NCBI RefSeq assembly: GCF_040581485.1
Contig: NC_090132.1
Location: forward strand, 5,777,001-5,841,000
Length of the DNA stretch: 64,000 nt
Source: Linepithema humile
Lineage: Eukaryota; Arthropoda; Insecta; Hymenoptera; Formicidae
Direction of reading: 5' to 3'
Shown here: one piece after another, positions 47,241-59,470 of the stretch
Numbering within the stretch: the stretch's first letter is position 1
How the letters are laid out: the number at the start of each line of letters is the position of its first letter
Position numbers and translations under genes: made by a program
The notes under the pieces: model-generated
The model's database searches: none
Seen by the model: the letters and a program-made list of their open reading frames with translations, nothing else
What the model was told of the DNA's origin: nothing

Positions 47241-50200
47241 GCAGGCAGGCACAGGCGGGCAGGGCTACCAACTCAGCAGTGGGAGAACACCATCGCCACC
47301 GAGCAAAGTCCGTGCACATCGGGCGATCGTACGTCGACTGGCCCTGGCCTAACACGAGTCCGAGTAATGCCAGGGTGGGCGTCAAAAGCTACCAGAATCC
47401 TCGAAATTTGGACCGCCGTGCTCGTGTAACCTATACCTATATCCAGCTACGGTCACACATCAAACAGCGAGAGGCGAGCGCACTTCCGTTGCTATCTATC
47501 CTTGGCCAGAGAACACCGAAGTAATATCGCCACGGGAACTTGATTTAATATGTATACATTTAATTGCTTTCCGTTTTCTGCGCGTCGCGCAAGAATATTT
47601 TGTGTGAGTTCATATTATTTTGAATTTTAAGTATCGCCGCAACAAAAAGCAGCGGTTCTGCACGGAGCGCAAATTAAACGATTTTTTTATTATACAAAAA
47701 TAGTAATCGGCGCGAATGTTATTTTAGAAAAATTCAAAACAGATCCGTCCGCGAAGATTCGAACCGATCGTCAAGCGAGAGCAATTTCAGTGCAATATAA
47801 CGTTGTCCATTGGTACATCCCGGTGCGTGTGGTCCTTTTGTTGTCCCCGGAGGGTTCTCTCGGCAAACGTAACACGTCCCTAATATCGTCACAGGTTCGT
47901 CCCTCAGTCGTCACCCAGGGCATATCGTGGCACACGCTTGAACCCGTCCCTGATAGTCCCAACGTGCTCGATTAACGAAGGTGTCAACCTATGAGCCGAC
48001 GCGTATCATTTTCACGAGCCACTCACGTCGCGAAAGAGAATGTAGTTTTCCATCAGGCATTCGCCAAGATGACTATTCTCACTGTAATAAATATAAGCTT
48101 TTACTCGAAAAGCTTCTATCTATATTGATTCCGATTGAATTTTTCGTCAATCGAGAAAAGCAAAATTTTGACTATTAAATGACTGAAAAAATTAAGCGGC
48201 AATTAAAGTGATAATATAAGTGGTGATTTCCGAATTTAGTTGGACATATTTAATTACGAATTTAAAATATGTACTGATTATCTCGCTATCTAGTTTTATA
48301 TAGTCAACCGCAATGCTGTTCCATCCCATAAAAGCGTTTTCACGCTTACGATTTTCATTAGAATTTCAGGTCATCGACGAAATCGTCGACTATTCCCGTT
48401 GCAGCGGGTCAACCGAGTTTCGTCGAAGGAACTCCGCGTGCAATTATGATAATGGCGACCGTAGTCGAAGCACCTAACCCGGGCTAACTCCGTACGTTAG
48501 TTCTGGTAGTTCAGATATCGTCTGTGTTTAAACAGCTAGGCGGTGCTGCAGCAACCGTCGTCGCGAAAGGGGTGAGACCGAGGGGGTTAGCAGTAGTAGG
48601 GAGAAGGGGGGTGAATCTGGATGGCAGAGTATGAGGCTACGACGGCAAATCTACATAATATAACCAACTATTGTTCAAATAGACGGCGCTCCGCAGATTC
48701 AATTACCATTGTGATACAATTAATGTTGGGAATTTCATCAATTCGAGTGCCGGGCACGGCTCTTACATATGCATAGGAGAATCGAACGTAGCGCGGATCT
48801 CGTAGTCGAAGAAAGTCGATGACAAATATTATACGAGCTGGTTGGTACCTAATCAAGTCTAGCGATCCCTACGTCGTTACGGATGTCGTGACATGGCGGT
48901 GGTCAATGGCAAATAGTCTCGGGCTTTGCGTCGGACGCAATACCCGATAAATATACTAGAGAATAGTTACGCGTAGATAAACTTCTTGTTTGCGATTATC
49001 GGCACGTGAAAACATGGCGCAGACATTTCTGTAATCGTTTGGAAATCACGTCAAAGCTCTTCTACATTCGCGGACAAATATAGGCGAATAAATTAGTTAA
49101 TAATTTTCACGGTACGCAAAACAATTTTATCGCGTCCAAAACGCGGAGTGAGCGCGCGCGTGATGGGCGGCGCGTCATTGCGCCACATTAATTGCTGATA
49201 TCGTTTGGTGAATTAAGCGGTATATCGAAAGCTTTCAGAATTAAACGCGAACTGACCGCTTAGCCGGTCAAATACAAACGCCGCCGTTAGTATGAGAGCC
49301 ACTGACTCGCGTGCGGCGATCCATATAAATTCTAATTCCGCAATCAGCGGCATCCAAGATAGTTCTAGGCCGATCCTAGCCCACTAATTCCAACTACCTA
49401 CCCGCGCCCTACCTTCTTATATTTACCCGACAGTTCATAATAGCCATAATCAACGGTTATACCAATCCCACGATAATAATTACCGAACCTGAAACTTTCA
49501 GCCGGTGTGCACCAGCCAGCCGCTGTGTGCGAGCCCGTGTGTCTCGTGCGGATAATTCCCCGCACATGCGTTGCCGCCCTCGGCCTCGGAGTGATTAAAT
49601 TTCCTTTCCATATGGAGAAGAGATAGATCCGGACGGCCGACCAAGAAAATTCGCCGCGGCGAGATCGACCTGCGGCTCTGATTCGGATCGGTCGCACACT
49701 GTATTATTCATACGTCGGCAAAATGCGTGACCGCAAAGTATACAACTCGTAACAAGTCAGGACGGGCGAGGGTCGTTAATAATATCACTGAGATAACAAG
49801 CTCGTAAATAAGCGCTCGAATATGTATAGCACGGTCATGCATTCTTAACTTTCTCAAATTGGCCCCCGTTGTCGCCGGTCGGATCAAGATCAACGCGATC
49901 GTGATCTTGACGTCGCAGCAATCTAATTTCCTCCTTCCTCCGTCGTATCGATCTTCGCGATAATTAACTTGCGCACGCGCAAGACAAATAAAGGCGATCT
50001 CTTGGCCGCGGTCTATAACACATTATCGCGGATAATCGCCCGCCGATCCCGGCCGAGTCACTGTTATATTCGACGATCGGTGTGTGTAATCAAATCAATG
50101 CGGAATACATAAGTTCGCGGAATAATTCGCGCGTGCGGATACCAATCCCGATGGAAAGACCTTGAATTATCGAAAATAGGTTGGGTCGATCCGAGTCGAA

Positions 50201-50404
50201 GCCAGGCAAGTTTGCCACAGCTAAGGCGGGGGAGGGTACGGAGTCGGGGGGAGTAATTTTCGCCGGCCCCTTCGCCGCGCTGCGCCCTTCTCGTCTCCTA
50301 GAATAATCGATCGTATAATTATCGTGATGTACCTGCTAATGCCGCGAAAATCAGCCCCTCGCAGCGTCCGCCGAGCAGACGGCGGGTTAAGCGTCGGTAG
50401 TAGG

Positions 50405-50475
50405 AGCACATGGTAATTATATCACCGCCTAATGGATATAGTTAATTGCTAATTATGAGGCCTGCCGAATGATCG
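50405..50475. promoter_or_regulatory. TAAT-core island
   Basis: TGGTAATTATATCACC, GCCTAATGGATATAG and TTAATTGCTAATTATGAGG follow each other. The cluster of at least five TAAT cores is seen directly; function is inferred. Confidence 0.3.
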
Positions 50476-51534
50476 ATAGTACCGTGAGGCATCGCGGCCC
50501 CTGATCGTTCGTTGGAAACGATAGGATGGCGGCGAGGGATTGCCAAGAGTGTCATTCTGGCCAACACCAAACAATCCTGTCTACATTCTGTCCCCACAAG
50601 CCAGTCAAAATTCGCATTAATCGTTGATTAAAGATTATTGTCAGATTCCCATTTAACGTAGCATCACAATCATCGAGGAGATCTAACGATACAATCATTA
50701 TTTGCAATGTTGGGCAAAGTAAGGGCAAAAAGTTGAAGACAAACAATTGATAAAAATGAACAAAGCTTTATACTAAATTAGAACATTCGAACAGCTGTTT
50801 GAACGCAGAGAGTTCTTTGATAGATAAAACATATGCTCGTTCGGTTCGTTCCAAGGATCAACGCTCTCTTATGGCCTAATTATCCTTCAGCAGAAGCAAT
50901 CGTAATTTTTTTACACCGAAAAGAAAATGATGAAGCTAAAAGCACGATCGTTCTTAAGTTTGTGGCACGCGAATACCCTTGGCGGCAGGTACTGACTCCG
51001 CCGAATAGTGTTGGTGACACGAAATCGCGCGCACACATATACAGGAACCACTCCTTTCTCTTCCTCTATCGCGTTTCCTTGAAAGGTCGCTCCGCTGGAT
51101 ACGCGGTAATTAGATATCGTGCAGGCGAGAAATTAAAAGTGAAACACATAGCTGCGCGCAAAGCTGAGCTGCGCGCCTGTGTCTTTAAGGCGTCGCGTTT
51201 CGTAGAATCGCGTGCGCGGACTGCAAAGTAAGCCGCCGCGACGCCGACTAGGTGCAAACGTCAAAGAGCGGAATAATGTTAGCCCGTTCTAAGAGGGACT
51301 TTATTAGATCGGTCCGCAGTCACGCCGTTCACGTAAAATCTCGGCGTAAAGCGTCACGCGCGCCTATTCGAGCCGCTTTTGCCGGCAGGTGCAGAAATCC
51401 GCTGAAAAGGGTCGACGAAGGCCACGTCACAGACGAGGGGTGAGTGGAAAACGGGCGCGTGCCTCGTAGAAGGTGTTAGGGACGGCGAAATTTCTAGAGC
51501 TTGCCAAAAATCAAAGAGATGGAAATTAACTCTG

Positions 51535-51537
<3 letters not shown>

Positions 51538-51572
<35 letters not shown>
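51538..51572. repeat. GA microsatellite with G run
   Basis: About 14 GA units are followed by seven G. Confidence 0.93.
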
Positions 51573-54057
51573 AAGGAGAGCAAGCGGGAGAGAGATAACT
51601 GACTGAGAGATTAGCTAACGAGATTTCGAGTCCTCGAGAAGGTCGCACCGCAACCTAAAGACAATTATATAAGCGGTGAGTGTCAAATGCTGCTTGATGA
51701 TATAATTAAAGTGTACTTAATCTTACGTACGACGCCTCGTGTCGTAGCCAGCCAAAATTTGCTGGTTCGTGAACGATAGGATTAACGAGATTCCATTTCA
51801 CTCGCGGTTAAGCGAAAATACTGATATTGAAAGAGCAATAAGAAACACAATCAACGAGAATGTCAGTGGATAATTGCGCTGAAATTTCTATTAAAAAAAA
51901 AGTAATATTGTTTCATGCCTAATGAAAAATATAGATGTAATTATTCTGTAATGCCATCTCCGCACATAATTCTATACTTAAAACAGGCTTTTGTATTAAA
52001 TTTACAAGTTTCTAGAAAGTTTTCTTTTTGTCCTTCAAAAAAAGCAAAATTATACAAATTGCACAATCTTAAATTAAGCTTACAGAAATATCGGAGTGTA
52101 ATAAATTTATATAATCGCGTGTTTCTATAAAATCAATTTTCAATTTTTAGAATTTCCTCACAATATCGATTGATCGGATGGAAAAATCGACGATGATCGA
52201 TTAACCGTTTCCCATACAAACCGTATCGGATAGCACCTACTTATGAGCATATTCTTGATTATTACCGGCGCGCGCGGCGCAGCGGGAATAATCGTCTTAG
52301 CAGAAAGCCACGAGCGTTGTAGTATCGTTGGAACATCTAGAATTATGCTCATTAACACCGAGGCATCTGCTAATGATCTTACTTGGCTTCGTATTGTATA
52401 ACTCAAGGACTGCGCGGAAATCGGTCACCGCAAATAATGATCCTGCTTGGAATAAAATTATTTCTTCCACGAATTACAAGTGATTAAGTTTGTGCCAACG
52501 TGATGTGCCAAGTAACGCAATGATCATTTTCGCGTAAGCACGCTAGATTATAATCACGCATAATTATGCCTCGAATGTTGTTCGCTAACATTACTGGAAA
52601 CCTCTGAATAATTACGGTGGAGAAAAGTTATAGCAGTATGATAAATCGCATGACAACGCGATTAAGAAAAATATAAGAGTTAACTTACTCATTAAATAAA
52701 TTCGTCAAATTTAATATTTTATATTCATAAAAATTCTACGCTTTTGTTGAACGTTGTCTGTACATAAAGTAACAAAATGTTTCTTATTAGATGTAATTTG
52801 CATTCGTGACAAAAGGAAAAACAGAGATAGAGAGATAGACGACTTCACTGAGTGCTTATCGCTTCAATCAATTTGTTTCTCTGTCTGTTTGTCTCCTTAC
52901 GTTATATATATATATATATCTCCTCTAATGTCTTATTTTTTTTCTTTATGATGAAGTTAAGCGAGTTAAATTGCCGAGCATTATGTGCTTCAAGAATACT
53001 GATTTAATCTCAAGTCGTAATTTTTCAGTCTTACATTAGAAGTTATATTGAAAAATATACAAATTGTAAATTAATAGATTGCGGTGTACACTAACAATAA
53101 GATTAATAATTAAAAGATTGAACAAAAATACAAACATTAAAAAATAATAAGGCAGACATAAATAAGATTGAAATAAGAATTTAAAGCAATGACGCGTAAA
53201 TGCAATGGCTGGCCGGCGTTGATTTAAACTCGCGATTTAAACGAAGGAAGACGCTTTTACGAGAAGCAGCATCAAGTACTGCGGCAATCTCTATGGATTA
53301 ACGCACTCCCATGCATCTCTATTGTGCCGCTTGGCGGCTTTGGTCGTCATCACTACGCATTGGAGTCCGTCCGCGAGATTGACCGGATTTACCAGAGCAA
53401 TAATAATTTATTCCTCTATCTCTCCCTTTCCCCACTCATCTCTCAACACATCGACAAACGGCAAGTGGATCTTTTAACATGTGTCGAGCGGTCGCTCGGT
53501 CGCGCTGATGACTTCTGGGAAGCTTCTTCACGGCGGTTGACTTGGCGCTGTCGAGGAAAACGTCGACCCATAATTACCGCAACGATCGTGATGGCGGTGT
53601 GCAACGAAACCCGCATACCTAAATAACCATTATCTGCCATCGAGGGCGAAGAAATTTCACTTGTCGAGGGATTCGACGGCGCCTCCGTTCCTACTCATCG
53701 AATTTCTTACGTTCCGAAATATGCGAACCTGCGAAAAATCTGTTTCACGAGGAGGGCGAAAAACTCGGCCGAAGTAGAAAGGGCGAAGCGGCGAAGGGAC
53801 GACGAGGCTAACGCGAGGCGCGGTCAGAGGGGAGAGAAAAAAAAAGGAGCAACGACTAGCTCGACACTTCGTACAGGACCGAGGCCACGGTTGGTTTAAT
53901 TAAGTTGCGCGAGCTGGCAGAAGTTTCGTCGGGTTTGTTTCGAGGCGTAGGAGAAGGAGAGAGACCAGGACTGTGTTGTACAGCGACACAAATAAATTTT
54001 CCCGGAATGGCATTGTCTTTGAGGTCGACACATTTGCGGAATAATACTCGATAACTC

Positions 54058-54083
54058 GGGGGGAGAGGGGGGGGGGGAGGGGG
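54058..54083. repeat. G-rich run
   Basis: Runs of G separated by single A residues; possible G-quadruplex on the plus strand and an assembly-error-prone site. Confidence 0.85.
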
Positions 54084-54200
54084 CTGAGGAGAAGTTATAT
54101 TAGGACGGCTTAATTAACCCCCCACCCAATAGCCCTGCCCCACCAATCCCATCCGCCGTCTTTTCCCCTTCACTACCACCCTCCCGTTGTACCTCCTCTG

Positions 54201-54265
54201 AGTCTCTCTCTCTGTCTTTCTTTCTCTCTCTCTCTCTTACTCTCATTCTCACTCTCATTCTCTCT

Positions 54266-54310
<45 letters not shown>

Positions 54311-54313
54311 TCT
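54201..54313. repeat. Long imperfect CT/CAT microsatellite
   Basis: About 110 bases of CT units with GT, TT, CA interruptions. It produces spurious Arg/Glu-rich frames on the minus strand (54100-54306). Confidence 0.93.
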
Positions 54314-54470
54314 TTGATGCTTGGTTTGTCTCCCTACCGCCATCCTCGTTCACGTAACTATGCTCGACCCTTCTCCAGCACGGTATAGATATCCGCTTCG
54401 ACTCATTATGGATTCCTTATTACGGGAATAGATTAACGGATTAAATCTTAACCGACGACAGAGCAACGCC

Positions 54471-54477
54471 GAGAGAA

Positions 54478-54509
<32 letters not shown>

Positions 54510-54521
54510 CGAGAGAGAGAC
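54471..54521. repeat. GA microsatellite
   Basis: GA units with two AAG interruptions. It lies about 160 bases from a CT tract (54201-54313) of opposite polarity, so the two could pair as an inverted repeat. Confidence 0.9.
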
Positions 54522-57500
54522 CAAGCGCCGGGGCTGAGGCCGAGTCTCGCTGTCTTTATAGACGCTTTATTATCGTCACCTTTTCTACAACTAGGAAAAC
54601 GGGTCAATAATCGCCTCGTAAAGAATCCCATTACTTTCAACGACGACGGCCATTTCAGCCAAGTCATTTGCAATCATTAACATCCGTTTAAAGTTGGAAG
54701 CGCAAGGTGGGACCGACACCCTCGCGAAGGCGCCTCTCCCCCCCCCCCTCTTTCTGTCGCGCTTGCAATCTCGTGTCTTCGCAAAGCACGCGAAAATAAA
54801 GTTTCATTACGTTTCGTTTCCGAGTCGGCGGCGGTAAGAAATCAGAAAACGCCATGTTAAGATTCAGGCTGTTTAACTTCCGACGCGATTATCATCGCGT
54901 TTCACGATTCGATCGATTTCGCGACAAATACATTAAACTGCGTACATTGTCAAAATAAATTTGTATGCTAAATTGAGCCACAAACGAGACAGACATCTGA
55001 ATTTTATAGCACTCGGTATAGCAGTCGATGCAGCTCTTAAAGATCAAGTTGTACAGACCGATCGATCGATACGATCGACGACGACGTTCTCTCGACTTTG
55101 GCAAGTCGTACCGTTGACCCCGTAACGCGGAACCGGTAATACGGAACGCTATTTATTCCCGAAGTTTCGAAGGCTCGGGTGAGCCGAAAGCAGCTCACTT
55201 CGAGGTAATTACGAGGATTCGCCGTCTTTCTCGGTCGCGCTGGCGCGCCAGGCGTTGCCGTCTCTGTTTCTTCGCTGGCGCAAAGTATACTTCGGTCTCG
55301 CTCCCGCCCGCCGATTCTATCGGGCATAATTACCTTTCGCTGTCCCTCTCGGATAATCATTGTAACACCTAAGCACCCTACCTAACCTACCGGAGCCTAG
55401 CCAGCGTTTCCAGCGTTATTCGCCATCGATCGACCGCCCTGACGACGATTTCCGTGCTACGACGTGGTCATTGCCGTACGACCAGATCGTTTCGCTAACG
55501 ATCACGGTGTCACCGGGGAATTCCGGATTATCGCACGAGTACGAGTGATAAAAATCGTGCGAGTGATGCCGAATGGATTTTTTTCACTATTTTCATTGAA
55601 GCATCAAGACTGATTACTTCAGCATTTCTACAATACAATCACATAGTAGGTGCAGAAATACGTACTTTTATCGTAAATAATATACATTTATCACGAGTAC
55701 AAAAGTTATAATCAGTAGCGTCAAAAATATTCACTAAGTATTTGTCCTACTAAATGTACACATAAAATAGGAATATATATAAAAATACAAAAAAATTTCT
55801 TTATCAAAAACCTAGCGAAATCCGCAAAGCAAATCGCTACAACAAAACAAGCATTTGTATTTAAAATCATACTGTTCCTTAAATGATCTTTTTTATGACG
55901 CCGTCGATCGGATGAGACGTATCTCGGCTGAATATCCGATACGACGTTAATATGCAGAATTCCCGTTTGACCCGACGCGGCGCGGCGGCAGTAGTGGCGG
56001 CGGCTGCGGCCTCCGATAAGCTTTGCAACATAGGATCGATGACTTTTCGTCTCGATCGCCGCGAACGAACGCGGCGGTTCCCGCCAGCGATGCGCTAAAG
56101 TTTTATCGATCCCTATTCAATGAGGATACCGCGCGCAGCACGCGCGACGCATTAAATCATTGAAATTTATGCAGCCGGCCGCGGTACGTGCAGTATCTTT
56201 CACTTTTCATTACGGGATCATTTGTCATGCGACCGTAGATCTCTTATCACTCGGCGATCATAAACAACCACGCATAAATTCCAACTTTCGCGCATAACCT
56301 GACGCCGACCATCGACCGGCGCCGCCAAATTTATTACTTCAAAACGCATCGGGAATACGCTTGCCCTATATGACAAACTTCTATTCCGTCTACGTAACGC
56401 TAGCGATAGTCATCGTGATCGTACGGTCCGAGTCGAGTTTTATGTGCCCAGATAGTTGTGTCATCAATCGACGCCGCCGATCAGGCACAACGACGCACAA
56501 CACGCGATCACTCTCTCTCTTTCGTCCTAAAATCTATATTTTTTAATTGCCATCAATATCCTGCGCTCTATGATATTCTTTTCTGGGACAACATGACTGC
56601 ACCGTATGCAAAGTAGTGAATATTGTCGTTAGAATTTCCAAGTAACGAGCACGCAGAGTGTGAAGAAGGGATACGCGCAAATACGGATGCAGATCATTAT
56701 TCACTAATTACAATTTGCATTCGCATCGACAACAAAAGAACGTTTCACATTATTTATGCGATGGTGTTTTCTGCATCGTTCTTGATCATGTCTTTGGGCA
56801 CAGCGCAGAGGACCACCAGTTTCATAAAAGGGTTTAATACTCTGGACGAATCAGCGTCACGCGTTCATTCACCCCGCGCGCCGCATAATTATGTGTCTAT
56901 GCTTTATGGCAACGACGTAACGAAGGCGCGAGGGCGCCGCGCTGCTTTCAGACACTGTAAATTAAAGTTGAGAAAGTGCGCTATGCGAGTAGTCATCGTG
57001 GAACGCGCGCGTTAATTAAAGCTCATTGTAATAAAGAACACTTTTTATTCACTTTGCCTCGTTCACGGACAGCCAACCGGGCCTGACGCTGTACGCGGTA
57101 TATTTTTATGTTTAATTATATTACGTTTTATACACAAGTTCTCCCTAACTGTCTTCTTAGCGGCATAAAACACCGACGACGCTTAGAGTTTTAAACTTTA
57201 ATTGTCGCCAAGACTGCGCGGTTTATCCACCAATAAAAGTGTCCCCTGGTGACGCCTTTCTCGACGTGACGCGGTGCGATTCTATGAATAAACTCACCCC
57301 TAAAGTTTGCAGGATTTTCAATAAAGCGCTTGTACCCACCGCGGACGAGAGGCGAACAAGCGGAAACAAATATAAAATGCAATTGAGTTTCAGCTCTCTA
57401 TAATTGTTCATCATCGAACGATTGTGCGGTTATCGCGAAAAACTGATCTGGTCCGGTGTCAAGGACTCAATGATCCGGATGTATCCGCGTCCTAAACGTC

Positions 57501-58993
57501 GATCCCCCACCTCCTCCCTTCGTCTCACCGCATTCCGTTTCTCTGGGTTAGCATCTCGGCTCCCCACTCGCAACCCCGCCTTCTCTCGTTCTCGCTCGCT
57601 CCTGGCACTGAGAGATATCAATTAGCACTACGTCCCGGGGAATTAATCTCGGGAATTAATATCACGACGTTGCCAATTAATTTTCGTTAATTTCGAATCA
57701 GCAGTTTCCAGAACACCGTCGGTGCGGCTCCCTAACACAAATCCCTATCACCCGCTACGATAAGACAGAGCAAGACGACGATGTCGAGGCAAACTAGAAG
57801 GAAAGAGCGGATTATAGAGACATAGACTAAGAAAGAAGCACGAGCATACGCACATGCAGTGTGAGCATCGGTGCAAGAGACGGCGGGAAGATGGACCCGA
57901 TTTGATAGCAACGCGGCATTTCCGCGCCAAGTTTAACATATATAAGCAAACACGTCGCATCGGTCGGTTCTCGCCAAGCGGTCGCGGGCGGGTTCGTTTC
58001 TTCTACGTTTATCAAAACACACATTTAATTATGCCGCGCATCGTCCAACATACCCGCTGAAAGAAGAGGATGCGCTTAGCGCTCTTTCGCTTATTCCGAG
58101 CTTAATTCACACCTGCAACCGTGACGGGACGGCTAGCGTCGCTTAAATTAAAGCGGCGAATAATAAAGGCGTCAGCTCTGCGCGGCCGTTTCCTTTTTAT
58201 TTCTGTGCACGAGCGGCCGCAAGTCGCAGTCCATAGCGCAGCGAGTCTTTTGTTCTTTACGCCTTGGAGAGAAAAGGAGAGAGATAGAGAAAAAGAAAGC
58301 CTGTACACGTCCGTAGGCTGCGAGGAAACTCGCGGAGAAATATACGCGTACGAGTTAAGCCGAGGAGTTCAACAAATTCAAAGGGAAACGTTGCCAAAAT
58401 AATATGAGAAATGTTTGACATATTACACAACTTTTTATAAATATTTACACGAAATTTCTCTATATATTTTCCAACATTAATTTGAGACACAAGTTTAATA
58501 CGATAAATTGCGCACATAATAAAATTACGCATGCTTCAGATTTTCGATATAATTTACGTGGAACAACCATAAAGATGGTCCTCAATTTCCGACTCGCGGA
58601 AGGTGACCGAAACTCGAGCGTCGACGGAGGTCGTCGACGAGCGTCTCGCGCGACTTATCCAGACGACGTATTTAAATTCAGTCGAACTTTGGTGCCGTAA
58701 GTTCTCCCAGCTCGGGACGGTTGAATTGAAAAGCTAATTCTCGTCGTACAATCGGCTCGTCTCGGCATAGGGCAAACTTTGTGAATGTGTCTCATTAACC
58801 AGGCGTCGAGCACGAACGATTTGCCGAGCGAGCGTAGGATGCATGTGCGTACGCTCGAGTGTTTGATCGATGTAACCGCTGCATAATCTCTTTGCATGGT
58901 CACATATTCCCGACGCATTTCGTTTTAATATGCCGCGCTAAATGTAGGATTCCCGCAACATAATGGTTGCGGTATCAATTTCTTAAATCTGTT

Positions 58994-59027
58994 TCTCTCT
59001 CTCTCTCTCTCTCTCTTTTTCTCTCTC
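58994..59027. repeat. CT microsatellite
   Basis: A CT run with one T-rich interruption. Confidence 0.9.
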
Positions 59028-59423
59028 ATTATTGATATAGAAGAACCGCATCTTTGTGTCTCACCGCCCAAAGTGTTTCGTCAATGGTTGAACTATCGGC
59101 CGAATATTCGGCGTGAAACTACTTGCCATAGAATTCGAAGCTCGCAACGCTGCCGCATGTTCCTACAAAAGTATAAAAATATGAACTCTCTTCCAAGTCC
59201 GCAGTCTCTTTCGTTACGAAACTCGGTATAACGAAGGGATCGATCGCGAAGTTTGCGACGGCACTTCTGCCGCTTCTGTGAAGCTCCGGGCGGACTTCTC
59301 TAAATAATGAGATACATTTAATCACAGGATTAATGAGCGCCAAAGAAGCGGAATGAATTATGAATGATATTTATTATTCGAGCACCGAAGCCACCAGGAA
59401 AATAATAATGGTAATCGTCGTCT

Positions 59424-59470
59424 CGATTGTAATAATAACAATAATAATAGCAATAATAACAACGACAATA
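59424..59470. repeat. AAT/AAC-type imperfect trinucleotide repeat
   Basis: AATAATAAC and AATAATAATAGC units are visible. It yields a poly-Leu or poly-Ile artefact frame on the minus strand. Confidence 0.88.

Larger units (their letters stand above)
41001..52500. other. Upstream flank of pdm3, part 2: noncoding DNA with repeats, a hairpin and motif patches
   Basis: Long open frames at 41168-41672, 45552-46125 and 46880-47128 are explained by purine-rich or triplet-repeat sequence. No exon with domain content was found. A near-perfect 22-bp-arm hairpin lies at 44799-44846. TAAT-rich islands occur at 42.55, 47.17 and 50.4 kb, and octamers at 45704 and 46449. Confidence 0.5.

Noticed and set aside
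47741..47830. tRNA-like B-box (GGTTCGAATC on the minus strand near 47765)
   Set aside because: No A-box at the right spacing and no acceptor or anticodon stem could be folded.
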